Source: Neobacillus mesonae (lineage in GTDB: Bacteria > Bacillota > Bacilli > Bacillales > Cytobacillaceae). From it: a stretch of DNA of 64,000 nucleotides. Below, one piece after another: positions 53,371 through 61,910 of this stretch (position 1 is its first letter; every line of letters starts with the position of its first letter). A program made the position numbers and the translations under genes. The notes below the pieces were generated by a model that was not told where the DNA came from, ran no database searches, and saw only the letters and a program-made list of their open reading frames with translations. The stretch lies in the NCBI RefSeq assembly GCF_001636315.1, contig NZ_KV440949.1, positions 336,203-400,202 of the forward strand, given 5' to 3'.

Positions 53371-54060
53371 TTAAACAACCTCCAGGGAATAGCCCACCCC
53401 TCGTATGGTTTTGATTGTAAAATCATCGGTAATTCCGGTAAAACGCTCCCGTAACCGCTTGATATGGACATCCACCGTTCTTTCGTCTCCGGCGAAATCG
53501 ATCCCCCAAACCTTCTCGATCAAGTGGCTGCGGCTGAAAACCTGGTTTGGATGGGCTGCCAAGAAGGCTAAGAGTTCAAATTCCTTCAGCGGCAGCATAA
53601 ACGTTTTCCCCTTTATACTTACCTCGTAGCTCTTTTTGTTGATATAGATTGATCCTAAGTTAATATTGGCTTCTCCGGCCATTCCATATCTTCTAAGCAG
53701 GGCATTTACCCTGAAAACCAATTCTCTCGGTTCAAATGGCTTAATTAAATAATCGTCAGTCCCGGCCTCATATCCTTTTTCTTTATCTTCAATCTGGCTT
53801 TTTGCCGTTAATAAAATGACCGGAATATCGTATTGTTTACGAATTTCATTTGTCAGCAGATAGCCATCCATGACAGGCATCATGATATCGACAATCGCAA
53901 GATCGCAGACTTCTTCCTGAAGCAGTTTCTTTGCGGATGCTCCATTTTCTGCCTGTAAAATTTTAAACCCTTCCTTCATAAGAATACTTCTTACCAATTC
54001 CCGAATGTGCACATCATCGTCCACGATTAAAATGGTTTTCAAATTCAACACCCGCTTCAT
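53371..54060 (-). CDS. OmpR-type response regulator
   Basis: A 229-aa regulator. Receiver: LIVDDD, phospho-Asp in LAIVDIMMPVMDG, LLTAKS and LIKPFEP. C-terminal winged helix: LPLKEFELLAFLAAHP and ERTVDVHIKRLRERF, with GVGYSL. It is next to and ahead of the kinase gene. It is divergent from the tandem DUF2238 genes, which may be among its targets; that is inference. Confidence 0.93.
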   Translation of the reverse strand: MKRVLNLKTILIVDDDVHIRELVRSILMKEGFKILQAENGASAKKLLQEEVCDLAIVDIMMPVMDGYLLTNEIRKQYDIPVILLTAKSQIEDKEKGYEAGTDDYLIKPFEPRELVFRVNALLRRYGMAGEANINLGSIYINKKSYEVSIKGKTFMLPLKEFELLAFLAAHPNQVFSRSHLIEKVWGIDFAGDERTVDVHIKRLRERFTGITDDFTIKTIRGVGYSLEVV

Positions 54061-54255
54061 TTTCTTTACTCTGAATACAGTTTACCTAATGAATCATTAT
54101 TTTGAAAGAATGAAACCATGAGACGTTACTAGTTTTGCTATTAAAATAGCAGAAAAGATTTGTATATTCCATTTCAGTAACATCAACTAAAACCATTAGA
54201 ATGATGAAAAATTGGACATAATTGAGAATAACTCCTATGGCAAGAGGTGCATTAC

Positions 54256-54822
54256 ATGAAACGCAAGCTTATTATCTGGCTGAGTATCCTTTTTATTCTC
54301 TTTATGGCTGCATTGTTTATATACTATTTAGTTAAAGGCGATTCATCTAGGTGGCAGGTAGCCCTCGGCGGTATTCTTGTCAGCGCGTTACCGCTGTTAT
54401 TATTAAGAATGAAAGACAATCCGTTTAACATGCCGATGATTATCGGCTATTATCTTTTTTTGTTTTGTACTTTATTTCTTGGTTCAATTTCAAGCTTTTA
54501 TCTGCATCTTAAATGGTGGGATTCGATGCTTCATTTTTATAAAGGAATCTTTGTCGGCTTCATTGGAATAGCCCTTTTTAAACACCTAATCCCTGAAAAC
54601 CGGCGGAAAGATGTATCAACTTGGATTTTGTTTCTTTTCGTTCTGTCGCTTGCGGTTTTAGCGAGTGTAGTTTGGGAAATATATGAATTTGTAGGGGATT
54701 TAACTTTTACACATACAATGCAAAGAGGCGGCAATCGTGACACAATGCTCGATCTATTATGGGGGACCGGCGGTGGAATCTTAGTGAGCATTTATTCTCT
54801 TTATCGAAAAAAGCAGATATAG
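54256..54822 (+). CDS. DUF2238-type membrane protein 1
   Basis: A 188-aa protein with five membrane helices. The conserved DUF2238 (YjdF-like) features WWDSMLHFYKGIFVGFIG, WEIYEFVGDL and GGNRDTMLDLLWGTGGG are present. Function unknown. ATG 54256 follows AAGAGGTG. It has a paralog directly behind it, 16 bases away. Confidence 0.8.
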   Translation: MKRKLIIWLSILFILFMAALFIYYLVKGDSSRWQVALGGILVSALPLLLLRMKDNPFNMPMIIGYYLFLFCTLFLGSISSFYLHLKWWDSMLHFYKGIFVGFIGIALFKHLIPENRRKDVSTWILFLFVLSLAVLASVVWEIYEFVGDLTFTHTMQRGGNRDTMLDLLWGTGGGILVSIYSLYRKKQI

Positions 54823-54838
54823 ACTGGAGGGATTGAGC

Positions 54839-55417
54839 ATGAATCGAAAGCTTGTGATAATCTTAAGTACCATTTATGTCATCTTCATGGCAATCTTGGC
54901 AGTGTACTATTTAACTCAAGGTCAATCTTTTAAAGCAACTGTTGCTTTCAGCGGCATAGTATGCGGCGCCATTCCATTGCTGCTGGCATTGTTTACAAAG
55001 CTGAAGTTCAACCTGCCGATTGTTATTTCTTATTTACTATTTTTAGTTTTGTCTCAGTATTTAGGCTCAATCCGCGGCTGGTATGGACTTGGCTGGTGGG
55101 ATACCTTTGTTCATTTTATCAGCGGAGGAATTATCGCCTTTGCCGGGATTGCATTATATGAAAGAATGATCCACCGTAATGCGGGAAATGCGATATCCCC
55201 TTGGTTTGTTTTTTGGTTTACCTTCGCCTTTGCCGCACTTGGCGGGGTCTTATGGGAAATCTATGAATTTAGCTGTGATCAGTTTTTCGGGATGAACTTA
55301 CAAGGCGGCGGCAACAAGGATACGATGACGGACCTGATTGCCGATACCGGCGGCGGTCTTGTCATCGCCTGCTGGAGCGGTATCAGAACAAAGCTGAAGC
55401 TGAATAAAAGCAAATAG
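54839..55417 (+). CDS. DUF2238-type membrane protein 2
   Basis: A 192-aa paralog of the preceding protein, with the same layout: WWDTFVHFISGGIIAFAGIALY, WEIYEFSCDQFF, GGGNKDTMTDLIADTGGG. ATG 54839 is 7 bases after GGAGGG. The tandem pair forms an operon opposite a two-component system. Function unknown; the conserved Trp/Asp/Glu in helices suggests a transport or hydrolase-like role. Confidence 0.8.
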   Translation: MNRKLVIILSTIYVIFMAILAVYYLTQGQSFKATVAFSGIVCGAIPLLLALFTKLKFNLPIVISYLLFLVLSQYLGSIRGWYGLGWWDTFVHFISGGIIAFAGIALYERMIHRNAGNAISPWFVFWFTFAFAALGGVLWEIYEFSCDQFFGMNLQGGGNKDTMTDLIADTGGGLVIACWSGIRTKLKLNKSK

Positions 55418-55437
55418 TTTCCGAGCGAATAGAAAAA

Positions 55438-55476
55438 GAAAAAGCAGGCTAACATTCCACGTTAGCACTGCTTTTT
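55438..55476. terminator. Bidirectional terminator
   Basis: AAAAGCAG.CTAAC pairs with GTTAG..CTGCTTTTT between DUF2238-2 and the convergent aspartokinase gene. Confidence 0.8.
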
Positions 55477-55486
55477 AATTCCGCCC

Positions 55487-56848
55487 TTACACGGGCACCG
55501 CCGCAAAAAACTCTTCGTAAATAGCTTTTACTGCCCTTAATTCATCCACTTCTTTAACGCCAAACATCATACTTACTTCGGATGAGCCTTGGTTAATCAT
55601 TTCTATATTTACTTCTGCCTTTGCTAATGCCTTTGAAGCTCTGGCCATTGTTCCAATATTATGACGCATCCCCTCGCCAACCACCATGATCAGTGCCAGG
55701 CTGTGCACTATCTTCACTTCGTCCGCGTGCAATTCGTATTTAATCCGGCGTATAATTTCCGCTTCTTTTTCGGCATTTAGCTGATTTTCTCTTAAGATAA
55801 CCGATAAATCATCAATGCCAGATGGCGTATGTTCATACGATAAACCTAAGTCTTCCAAAATACTTAACAGCTTCCGCCCAAAGCCGATTTCCCTGTTCAT
55901 TAAGTACTTACTGACATAAATGCTGCAAAATCCTTCATCACTTGCCACACCTATTACAGGACCATTGGTATTATCCCGTTCCGCGACAATTTTTGTTCCG
56001 TGCGCCTGAGGATTGTTGGTATTCTTAATATGAACGGGAATGCCCGCACGAAAAGCCGGAACAAGCGCTTCGTCATGCAGCACGGAAAAACCGGCGTAGG
56101 AAAGCTCACGCATTTCTCGAAAGGTTAATTCTTTAATTTCTTTCGGTCGTGCAATCAAGCTTGGATTGACCGCGTAAACAGCATCAACATCGGTAAAGTT
56201 TTCGTACAAATCAGCCTTCAGAGCATTGGCAAGAATGGATCCCGTAATATCTGAACCGCTTCTGGAGAAGGTGAATACCTCCCCTTCCTTGCTATACCCG
56301 AAGAAGCCTGGGAACACCAGAATTCCTGGACGTTCATGTAGTTTAAACAGCAGTTCATAGCTTTCGGGAAGTACTTGCGCATTTCCGGGTTCATCAGAGA
56401 CGTAAAGCCCTGCTTCTTTAGGATCAACGTACGACGCATCGATTCCTTTTTTACGAAAAAAGGCGGCTACTAATTTGGCATTATTATCTTCACCGCTTGC
56501 TTTTACAAGATCCATAAATCGATCTGGATTACTTTTATCTGCATTTAACCGATTTGAAAAATCAGTTTTAATTTCAGCAATAATTTCCGCCGGCAGCCCC
56601 AGTTCATCTGCAATCGCTGTATATCGCTCTATTAATGCCTCGAATTCTTCTTTAGGCTCTTTATTCTCTAGGTGTTTATTAGCACACTCTATTAATAAGT
56701 CTGTTACTTTCGTATCATCCGGGTATCTTTTCCCTGGAGCCGAAACAACAACAACCTTACGCTCAGGATCTGAAATCACAATCTCAAATACCTTTTCCAA
56801 TTGCGTCCCTGATGCTAAGGATGATCCTCCAAACTTTATAACCTTCAT
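55487..56848 (-). CDS. thrD: Aspartokinase (class III-type)
   Basis: A 453-aa monofunctional aspartate kinase, which catalyses the first step of the aspartate amino-acid pathway. N-terminal KVIKFGGSSLAS is the family signature, with FSRSGSDITGSILA and TDVDAVYAVNP in the kinase domain, and two ACT-like regulatory regions after residue 300 (FCSIYVSKYLMN..IG, VVGEGMRHNIGTMARASKAL). It resembles B. subtilis YclM (ThrD) more than LysC. ATG 56848 follows TAGGAGA. Feedback effector unknown. Confidence 0.9.
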   Translation of the reverse strand: MKVIKFGGSSLASGTQLEKVFEIVISDPERKVVVVSAPGKRYPDDTKVTDLLIECANKHLENKEPKEEFEALIERYTAIADELGLPAEIIAEIKTDFSNRLNADKSNPDRFMDLVKASGEDNNAKLVAAFFRKKGIDASYVDPKEAGLYVSDEPGNAQVLPESYELLFKLHERPGILVFPGFFGYSKEGEVFTFSRSGSDITGSILANALKADLYENFTDVDAVYAVNPSLIARPKEIKELTFREMRELSYAGFSVLHDEALVPAFRAGIPVHIKNTNNPQAHGTKIVAERDNTNGPVIGVASDEGFCSIYVSKYLMNREIGFGRKLLSILEDLGLSYEHTPSGIDDLSVILRENQLNAEKEAEIIRRIKYELHADEVKIVHSLALIMVVGEGMRHNIGTMARASKALAKAEVNIEMINQGSSEVSMMFGVKEVDELRAVKAIYEEFFAAVPV

Positions 56849-56931
56849 GATTTCATCTCCTAAAACCAAAAATATAAATTTAATTTTATTACAATTTAGA
56901 AAATAATCAAGTCTTTTTTTCCACCCTATAT

Positions 56932-56943
56932 GGACAATTGTCC
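56932..56943. other. 12-bp perfect palindrome GGACAATTGTCC
   Basis: A perfect palindrome between the aspartokinase start and the NUDIX repeat. Its role is unclear; it may be a regulator site for the aspartokinase gene (about 90 bases upstream). Confidence 0.3.
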
Positions 56944-56980
56944 TTTTAGAGTGGACAAGGAGCGGGAAAGGGGTAAAAAA

Positions 56981-57027
56981 TTGGTGTCAGGCACCTTGTG
57001 AATTTTTCACATGGTGCCTGACACCAA
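56981..57027. repeat. Palindromic repeat GGTGTCAGGCACC type, also a terminator
   Basis: TTGGTGTCAGGCACCTTGTG and the complementary TTCACATGGTGCCTGACACC arms (56981-57002, 57006-57027) match in 21 of 22 positions around TTT. This motif is a common dispersed repeat in Bacillus-type genomes. On the minus strand it overlaps the NUDIX stop codon and is followed by a T-run, so it doubles as its terminator. Confidence 0.8.
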
Positions 57028-57630
57028 CTCAACAAAATGTGCAAGTATTCTTGCTGTCATTCCCCAAATGGCTTTGTCCTCATATATATAAAAGTATTCT
57101 TCTATTCCTCTGGTGCGCCATTTGTAGTTTTTGCCGCCGACGACCAGGTCATATGGAAAGTTTTGCTGGGGGATTACTTTAAATTCTACATGGTGTATTT
57201 CCGGTTTGTTGTTCATAAAGAACTCTAGCGGGACGGTGAACACTTCCCCCACTTCCAAAGGATTAATTTTAATCTTTTCCTGTTCACTGATAAACCCTGC
57301 AAACGGATAAATCAGCATGCCGAAAGGTGAAACCATAAAGTCCAGCGGGTACACCTCTGAAATGTCCCTTTCGTCGATACCCAATTCTTCCTTCGTCTCA
57401 CGAATAGCCGCAGCTTTTTCATCCCTGTCTTCAGGGTCTATTCTTCCCCCGGGAAAACAAATTTCCCCCGGCTGGCGTCTTAATTGGAGCGATCGGACCT
57501 CAAATAATACATGAATCCCGTCATCCTTTTGAATTAGCGGCACCATGACAGCATATTTGGAATATTCCCTGCTGCCTAATATGGTTGGCGTATGCTGCTT
57601 TAATTTTGACATAATCGCTTCCAGTTCCAT
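57007..57630 (-). CDS. CoA pyrophosphatase-type NUDIX hydrolase
   Basis: A 207-aa NUDIX enzyme. The box GGRIDPEDRDEKAAAIRETKEELG is intact with its catalytic Glu residues. The preceding RRQPGEICFPGGR is the NuCoA/UPF0035 signature of CoA pyrophosphatases, as in E. coli YeaB/NudL. It hydrolyses CoA or its derivatives in the cytoplasm. ATG 57630 follows GAGAGGTGG by about 4 bases. Its last residues (VSGTM) are encoded by the palindromic repeat. Confidence 0.87.
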   Translation of the reverse strand: MELEAIMSKLKQHTPTILGSREYSKYAVMVPLIQKDDGIHVLFEVRSLQLRRQPGEICFPGGRIDPEDRDEKAAAIRETKEELGIDERDISEVYPLDFMVSPFGMLIYPFAGFISEQEKIKINPLEVGEVFTVPLEFFMNNKPEIHHVEFKVIPQQNFPYDLVVGGKNYKWRTRGIEEYFYIYEDKAIWGMTARILAHFVELVSGTM

Positions 57631-57705
57631 GCTTCCACCTCTCACTAAATCAATTTCATCTACCATTACCATAACACGTTTTTGAAGTATTCCATAGAAA
57701 AAAAT

Positions 57706-57728
57706 AGCCCGGCCATCTCGGCCGGGTT
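57706..57728. terminator. Terminator
   Basis: AGCCCGGCC and GGCCGGGTT around ATCTC, after the ABC importer operon (minus strand). Confidence 0.8.
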
Positions 57729-57795
57729 ACAAACCATTTACTCTTTATTTTCTACTTTTTGGAGATAGATTACAGATTACCATTAAAAAAGGTAC

Positions 57796-58590
57796 TTACG
57801 AAAGAATCGCTCGGTCACTTGCCATTTGTGTACCGCGTATCCGTTTAAATTCTTCCAATAAGCCTTCAATTGTAAGGTCTTTCTTCTGGTCTTCATTCAC
57901 TTCAAGAATAATTTGCCCTTTATCCATCATAATAAGGCGGTTTCCAAGGTCAATTGCCTGCTGCATATTATGTGTTACCATTAATGTTGTCAGCTTATAA
58001 CGGTCGACAATTTCCTTTGTGATGTTCGTTATCAACTCTGCTCGTGAGGGATCTAGTGCAGCCGTATGCTCATCAAGAAGCAGGATCGACGGCTCCGTAA
58101 AGGTTGCCATCAACAGTGAAAGTGCCTGACGCTCCCCGCCTGATAACAATCCTACCTTGGCGCTAAGTCGATTTTCCAATCCAAGATGCAAGGTTTCCAG
58201 CACTTCGCGGAAGTATTCACGCCGCTTATTCGTTACACCCCTTCTAAAGGTCCTTGCCTTATTCCGTGAATACGCCATGGCCAGATTCTCTTCAATCGTC
58301 ATACTTGGAGCTGTCCCTGCCATAGGGTCTTGGAAAACACGTCCAATCATTCTTGAACGCTTATATTCTGTCATAATAGTGACATTCTTACCGTCGATGT
58401 ATACCTCGCCCACATCCGGGAATAAACCGCCAGAAATGATGTTCATAAGAGTCGATTTTCCTGCACCATTACTGCCGATGATGGTGACAAAGTCTCCCGC
58501 TTTAAGGGAAAGGTTTATATGGTCGATGGCAATTTTCTCATCAGGAGAGCCTTCATTAAATATCTTATGAATCTGATTTAACTGCAGCAT
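57796..58590 (-). CDS. ABC importer ATP-binding protein (TrpXYZ/COG1101-type)
   Basis: A 264-aa ATPase. Walker A GSNGAGKST, signature LSGGERQALSL, Walker B SILLLDEHTAAL and H-loop VTHNM. It energises a putative importer with the adjacent permease and substrate-binding protein. Its start overlaps the permease end by 26 bases. Family members (TrpXYZ) import tryptophan or similar aromatic compounds in some Firmicutes; substrate here unknown. Confidence 0.92.
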   Translation of the reverse strand: MLQLNQIHKIFNEGSPDEKIAIDHINLSLKAGDFVTIIGSNGAGKSTLMNIISGGLFPDVGEVYIDGKNVTIMTEYKRSRMIGRVFQDPMAGTAPSMTIEENLAMAYSRNKARTFRRGVTNKRREYFREVLETLHLGLENRLSAKVGLLSGGERQALSLLMATFTEPSILLLDEHTAALDPSRAELITNITKEIVDRYKLTTLMVTHNMQQAIDLGNRLIMMDKGQIILEVNEDQKKDLTIEGLLEEFKRIRGTQMASDRAILS

Positions 58591-59605
58591 GATTTTCCCC
58601 CTTCCCTTCGACAGATGCTGTTATAATGCTCAGCCTTTCCGCTTTTCGGCGGGCTTTGCGTTTCTTTTCTTTTGAATAGTCCAATACTTTCGGCATGGTT
58701 AGGGCAATAATCACAATAATGGCAGTTATAAGCTTCATATCACCCGGATCGAGGAATTCAAACCGGAGTGCCATGGATACAACAATTCGATAAATGATAG
58801 AGCCGCCAATGACAGCGAGGGTCGTTCTGACAATTGTTTTTGTCCCGAATAAGGCTTCCCCAATGATAACCGATGCCAGACCAATAATAATCATCCCAAT
58901 CCCCATACCGACATCTGCAAATCCTCCCTGCTGGGCAATCAGGGCTCCGGAAAAGGCGACTAGGGCATTAGAAATACCAAGTCCTAGAATGGTCAGTAGA
59001 TTTGTATTGGCGGAAAAGCTGCGAATCATCCGCTTGTTGTTACCAGTAGCCCGAATTGCAAGACCAATCTCCGTTTGTAAAAACCAATCGGTCAGTAATT
59101 TAATCGCAAAGGTCACGATAATCATCATGATGAGGATGCCCCAGGTTTCCGGGAGACTGTCCCCTAAACCAACCATCGTCAAAAAATTATTAAAAAATGC
59201 ATCAATGCCTGTTTTTTCAAATACGGCCTCAATCTTTGAAAAAGCGGTTTCAGTATTTAACATCGAAATATTTGGACGTCCCATAATTCGTAAGTTAATA
59301 GAATAAAGGGCAATCATCATTAAAATACCGGATAGTAAATTATTGATTTTTCCGAAGGTATGCAGGACACCTGTTATACATCCGGCTAAAAAACCTGCAA
59401 ATAGTGCCACCACTGTTGCTGCATAAGGATTAACGCCGCTCATTATTAATACGGCTGCAATCGCACCTCCAGTTACAAAGCTGCCGTCTACTGTTAAATC
59501 GGGAAAATCCAGGATTCGAAAGGACAGATAGACGCCCAGAGCCATAATCGCATAGATAATACCAGCTTCAAAAGATCCAAAAATCGCTGTAAACAATAAG
59601 ATCAT
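58565..59605 (-). CDS. ABC importer permease (COG4120-type)
   Basis: A 346-aa membrane protein with about ten helices. Typical: FEAGIIYAIMALGVYLSFRILDFPDLTVDGSFVTGGA (N-terminus) and ATGNNKRMIRSFSANTNLLTILGLGISNALVAFSGALIAQQ mid-protein, close to branched-chain-type permeases. The tail is Lys/Arg-rich. A TTG at 59596 with AAAGG 9 bases away is an alternative start. It is coupled to the ATPase gene by overlap. Confidence 0.9.
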   Translation of the reverse strand: MILLFTAIFGSFEAGIIYAIMALGVYLSFRILDFPDLTVDGSFVTGGAIAAVLIMSGVNPYAATVVALFAGFLAGCITGVLHTFGKINNLLSGILMMIALYSINLRIMGRPNISMLNTETAFSKIEAVFEKTGIDAFFNNFLTMVGLGDSLPETWGILIMMIIVTFAIKLLTDWFLQTEIGLAIRATGNNKRMIRSFSANTNLLTILGLGISNALVAFSGALIAQQGGFADVGMGIGMIIIGLASVIIGEALFGTKTIVRTTLAVIGGSIIYRIVVSMALRFEFLDPGDMKLITAIIVIIALTMPKVLDYSKEKKRKARRKAERLSIITASVEGKGENHAAVKSDS

Positions 59606-59679
59606 CCTTTCTTTAAGTCTTCAGGTCTAAGCGAGGAAGTATATTAATCTTAAAAAAAGTTTTTTTCGCGTTCAGTCAA

Positions 59680-59706
59680 GGAGTCAATCTTTAAAAGATT
59701 GACTCC
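59680..59706. terminator. Hairpin between SBP and permease genes
   Basis: GGAGTCAATCTT and AAGATTGACTCC form perfect 12-bp arms, with few Ts after them. It may set the higher level of the binding-protein transcript. Confidence 0.6.
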
Positions 59707-59724
59707 TGATCAGCTTATGATTAA

Positions 59725-60732
59725 TTAATTTCCGTCATAAAACTCACCAAGGCTGCTCCATTCCTCTTTTACGGTTAAACCTTGGGCTTCTGCTGCTTTT
59801 TTATTAATAACAAGCTTCAAGCTCTTAGGCAGTTCCACTGGAATATCTGACGCCTTTTTATTTCCGCTTAAGATTTCAGCAGCCATTTCACCTGACTGAT
59901 AGCCTAGGTCATAATAGCTGAAGCCGCTTGCCGCAACCGCGCCTTTTTTCATTGAATCCAGTTCACCGACAAATAATGGGATCTTTTTGCTGTTTGCAAC
60001 AGCAATTACAGCATCAAGCGCTGTTACAACCGTATTATCTGTAGGAACATAAATCGCATCGACACGTCCAACCAATGACTCCGCAGCCTGTTTTACCTCT
60101 GATGTATTAGCTACAGAAACTTCCACAAGCTTGGCACCTTTTTCCTCTACCAGCTTTTTCACTTCATCAACCTGAACAACTGAATTTTGTTCACCAGCAT
60201 TATAGATAACACCGACATTTTTCGCTTTTACTTCTTCTGTGATAAAGCTGATTGTTTTCTTTGTTGCTTCAGGATGGTTATCTGTTGTTCCTGTTATGTT
60301 CTTACCAGGTTTATCAAACGCTTCTACCAATCCTGCGCCAACCGGGTCCGTTACGGAAGTAAAAATAATCGGAATATCTTTCGTTGCATTAAGAGCAGCA
60401 ATAGCACTTGGTGTTGCATTGGCAAAAATCAAGTCCACCTTGTCCCCGACAAAGTTCTTTGCAATAGTTTGCGTATTATTTTGGTCTGCCTGTGCATTTT
60501 GAACATCAAATTTCACATCTATTCCTTTATCTTTTAATGCCTTTTGAAACCCCTCTGTTGCCGCATCTAATGAAGGATGTGGCGCAAACTGCGAAATACC
60601 GACTGTAAATGTCTTCTTTTCTTTCTCCGTTCCCCCTTGTTTTGTATCCCCTGAAGATTCTTTACTGCCGCATCCGGCTAGAAGCAACATTCCGGCTAAT
60701 GCGATGGAAAGCCCCTTTACTGTTTTCTTCAT
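59725..60732 (-). CDS. ABC substrate-binding lipoprotein (COG2984-type)
   Basis: A 335-aa lipoprotein: signal peptide with lipobox LLAGCGS (Cys at about residue 21), a Ser/Gly/Lys linker, then a periplasmic-binding fold of the ABC_sub_bind (TrpX-like) family (FTVGISQFAPHPSLDAATEGF, IPIIFTSVTDPVGAGLVE, PGKNITGTTD, VPTDNTVVTALDAVIAVA). It is the first gene of the operon. Ligand not known; aromatic amino acid is a guess from the family. No T-box or Trp motif upstream. Confidence 0.9.
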   Translation of the reverse strand: MKKTVKGLSIALAGMLLLAGCGSKESSGDTKQGGTEKEKKTFTVGISQFAPHPSLDAATEGFQKALKDKGIDVKFDVQNAQADQNNTQTIAKNFVGDKVDLIFANATPSAIAALNATKDIPIIFTSVTDPVGAGLVEAFDKPGKNITGTTDNHPEATKKTISFITEEVKAKNVGVIYNAGEQNSVVQVDEVKKLVEEKGAKLVEVSVANTSEVKQAAESLVGRVDAIYVPTDNTVVTALDAVIAVANSKKIPLFVGELDSMKKGAVAASGFSYYDLGYQSGEMAAEILSGNKKASDIPVELPKSLKLVINKKAAEAQGLTVKEEWSSLGEFYDGN

Positions 60733-60923
60733 CGTTTCAATTTCCCCCTTGTTTGGTTAAAAAAGAGTATTCTAAAAATTCGTATATTAAAAACTATTCT
60801 AGTATTTTTTTAGGTCAAAAGCAATAGAAATAGGAAAAATATTTTTAAAATTTATTGTTATTCACACATATAGGAATTATCGGGATGGAGCAAAATTCAA
60901 AGAATTTCAGCAATGATTCCCAA

Positions 60924-60952
60924 AACAAAAAACCTTCTGTTCCTACAGAAGG
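60924..60952 (-). terminator. Terminator of the 42-aa gene
   Basis: CCTTCTGT and ACAGAAGG around TCCT, with an A-run to the left, which is a T-run on the minus strand. It supports a minus-strand gene here. Confidence 0.7.
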
Positions 60953-61000
60953 CCTAGAAAAGTATTTGAAATGTAAAGTGAAGGAAACAAATTTAACAAT

Positions 61001-61129
61001 TTACCAATCTTGCGTCTTATCAAGCAATTTATCGATCTCTACTTGTTTCATCAAGAAAAGACTGTTCTCAGTTGTTAGATCTAACGTTGCCTCTAGTAAT
61101 GTATCGATATCAATAACCATTATTCCCAT
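61001..61129 (-). CDS. Small Spo0E-like protein, 42 aa
   Basis: GGGAGG is 8 bases before ATG 61129, and TAA 61001 is followed by a terminator. The 42-aa helical product (LLEATLDLTTENSLFLMKQV, then EIDKLLDKTQDW) recalls the end of Spo0E-type phosphatases (SQELDKLL), but the Ser-Gln-Glu-Leu-Asp signature is changed to KQVEID, so dephosphorylation of Spo0A is doubtful. A 120-codon plus-strand frame over the same DNA (60855-61217) has no RBS and is rejected. Confidence 0.4.
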   Translation of the reverse strand: MGIMVIDIDTLLEATLDLTTENSLFLMKQVEIDKLLDKTQDW

Positions 61130-61314
61130 CTATCTAACCTCCCGAGTAATAAAATACTTTCTTTCACTAATATCCTTCGAAACAAACTCCAAAAATATGA
61201 GGGTTGTTTTAAAATAGTCAACCAAAAAATTTATGAACGTATTGGAATTCACTAGAAAGGTATGATTTAGTTCACTATTTTTTCACAAATTGCCGTTTAA
61301 AATGAGTATGGAAA

Positions 61315-61344
61315 CAAACAAGGAGTTGGGGGACTTCTTGTTTG
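61315..61344 (+). promoter_or_regulatory. Inverted repeat in the leader of the cytochrome oxidase genes
   Basis: CAAACAAG (61315-61322) and CTTGTTTG (61337-61344) with further pairing inside (AGT/ACT). It could be an operator or RNA hairpin 28 bases before the RBS. It does not match an obvious Fnr or NsrR consensus. Confidence 0.4.
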
Positions 61345-61372
61345 CCTAAATCAAAAATGGGAGGGATAAAAA

Positions 61373-61909
61373 ATGTACCAATCCATTGCATGGTACGCTA
61401 CACTTTTTTTCGTTTTCCTCATTGGACTTGCTTTTGCATTCGTTTATGGGGAATCTCGAAAACTCAAAGAATATGCATCAATACAAGAAAAAGGCTACAA
61501 AATTCGAAAATTCTATTTTCTAGCTTTGGTTGCCATTATGGGGTTTGCCACAAGCCTATCTTTAAGCAGACTTCCATATCATGCCCAGCATGCATTGGCA
61601 GAATCAACTGGCAAGGTTGTTGATGTAAAGGGGGTTCAATTTGCATGGGAATTAAGTGATGAAAACTTTACGGTTGGGGAGCCAGTAGAGTTTCGCGTCA
61701 CAAGCAAGGACGTCACCCATGGGTTTGGTTTATACGACTCTGACTTGGAACTCATTGGCCAAACACAGGCTATGCCTAAATATACAAATGTATTATCTGT
61801 AACGTTTGATAAACCTGGCACCTACAAAATTATGTGTTTGGAATATTGCAGCACCGGCCATCACGTGATGATTAAAGATATTGTGGTCAAACCAAAGGGA
61901 GGTAACTAA
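61373..61909 (+). CDS. CuA subunit II of a ba3-like heme-copper oxidase
   Basis: A 178-aa membrane protein with two helices (about 5-25 and 48-65) and a soluble cupredoxin domain. The CuA centre is complete: His116 in VTHGFG, then Cys155, Glu157, Cys159, His163 and Met166 in CLEYCSTGHHVM. It receives electrons from a cytochrome c or similar donor and passes them to subunit I. GGGAGGG is 7 bases from the ATG. The gene is 1 base from subunit I. Confidence 0.9.
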   Translation: MYQSIAWYATLFFVFLIGLAFAFVYGESRKLKEYASIQEKGYKIRKFYFLALVAIMGFATSLSLSRLPYHAQHALAESTGKVVDVKGVQFAWELSDENFTVGEPVEFRVTSKDVTHGFGLYDSDLELIGQTQAMPKYTNVLSVTFDKPGTYKIMCLEYCSTGHHVMIKDIVVKPKGGN

Positions 61910-61910
61910 T

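Noticed and set aside
60855..61217. Plus-strand frame of 120 codons
   Set aside because: No RBS, odd composition, and a minus-strand ORF with RBS and terminator overlaps it.
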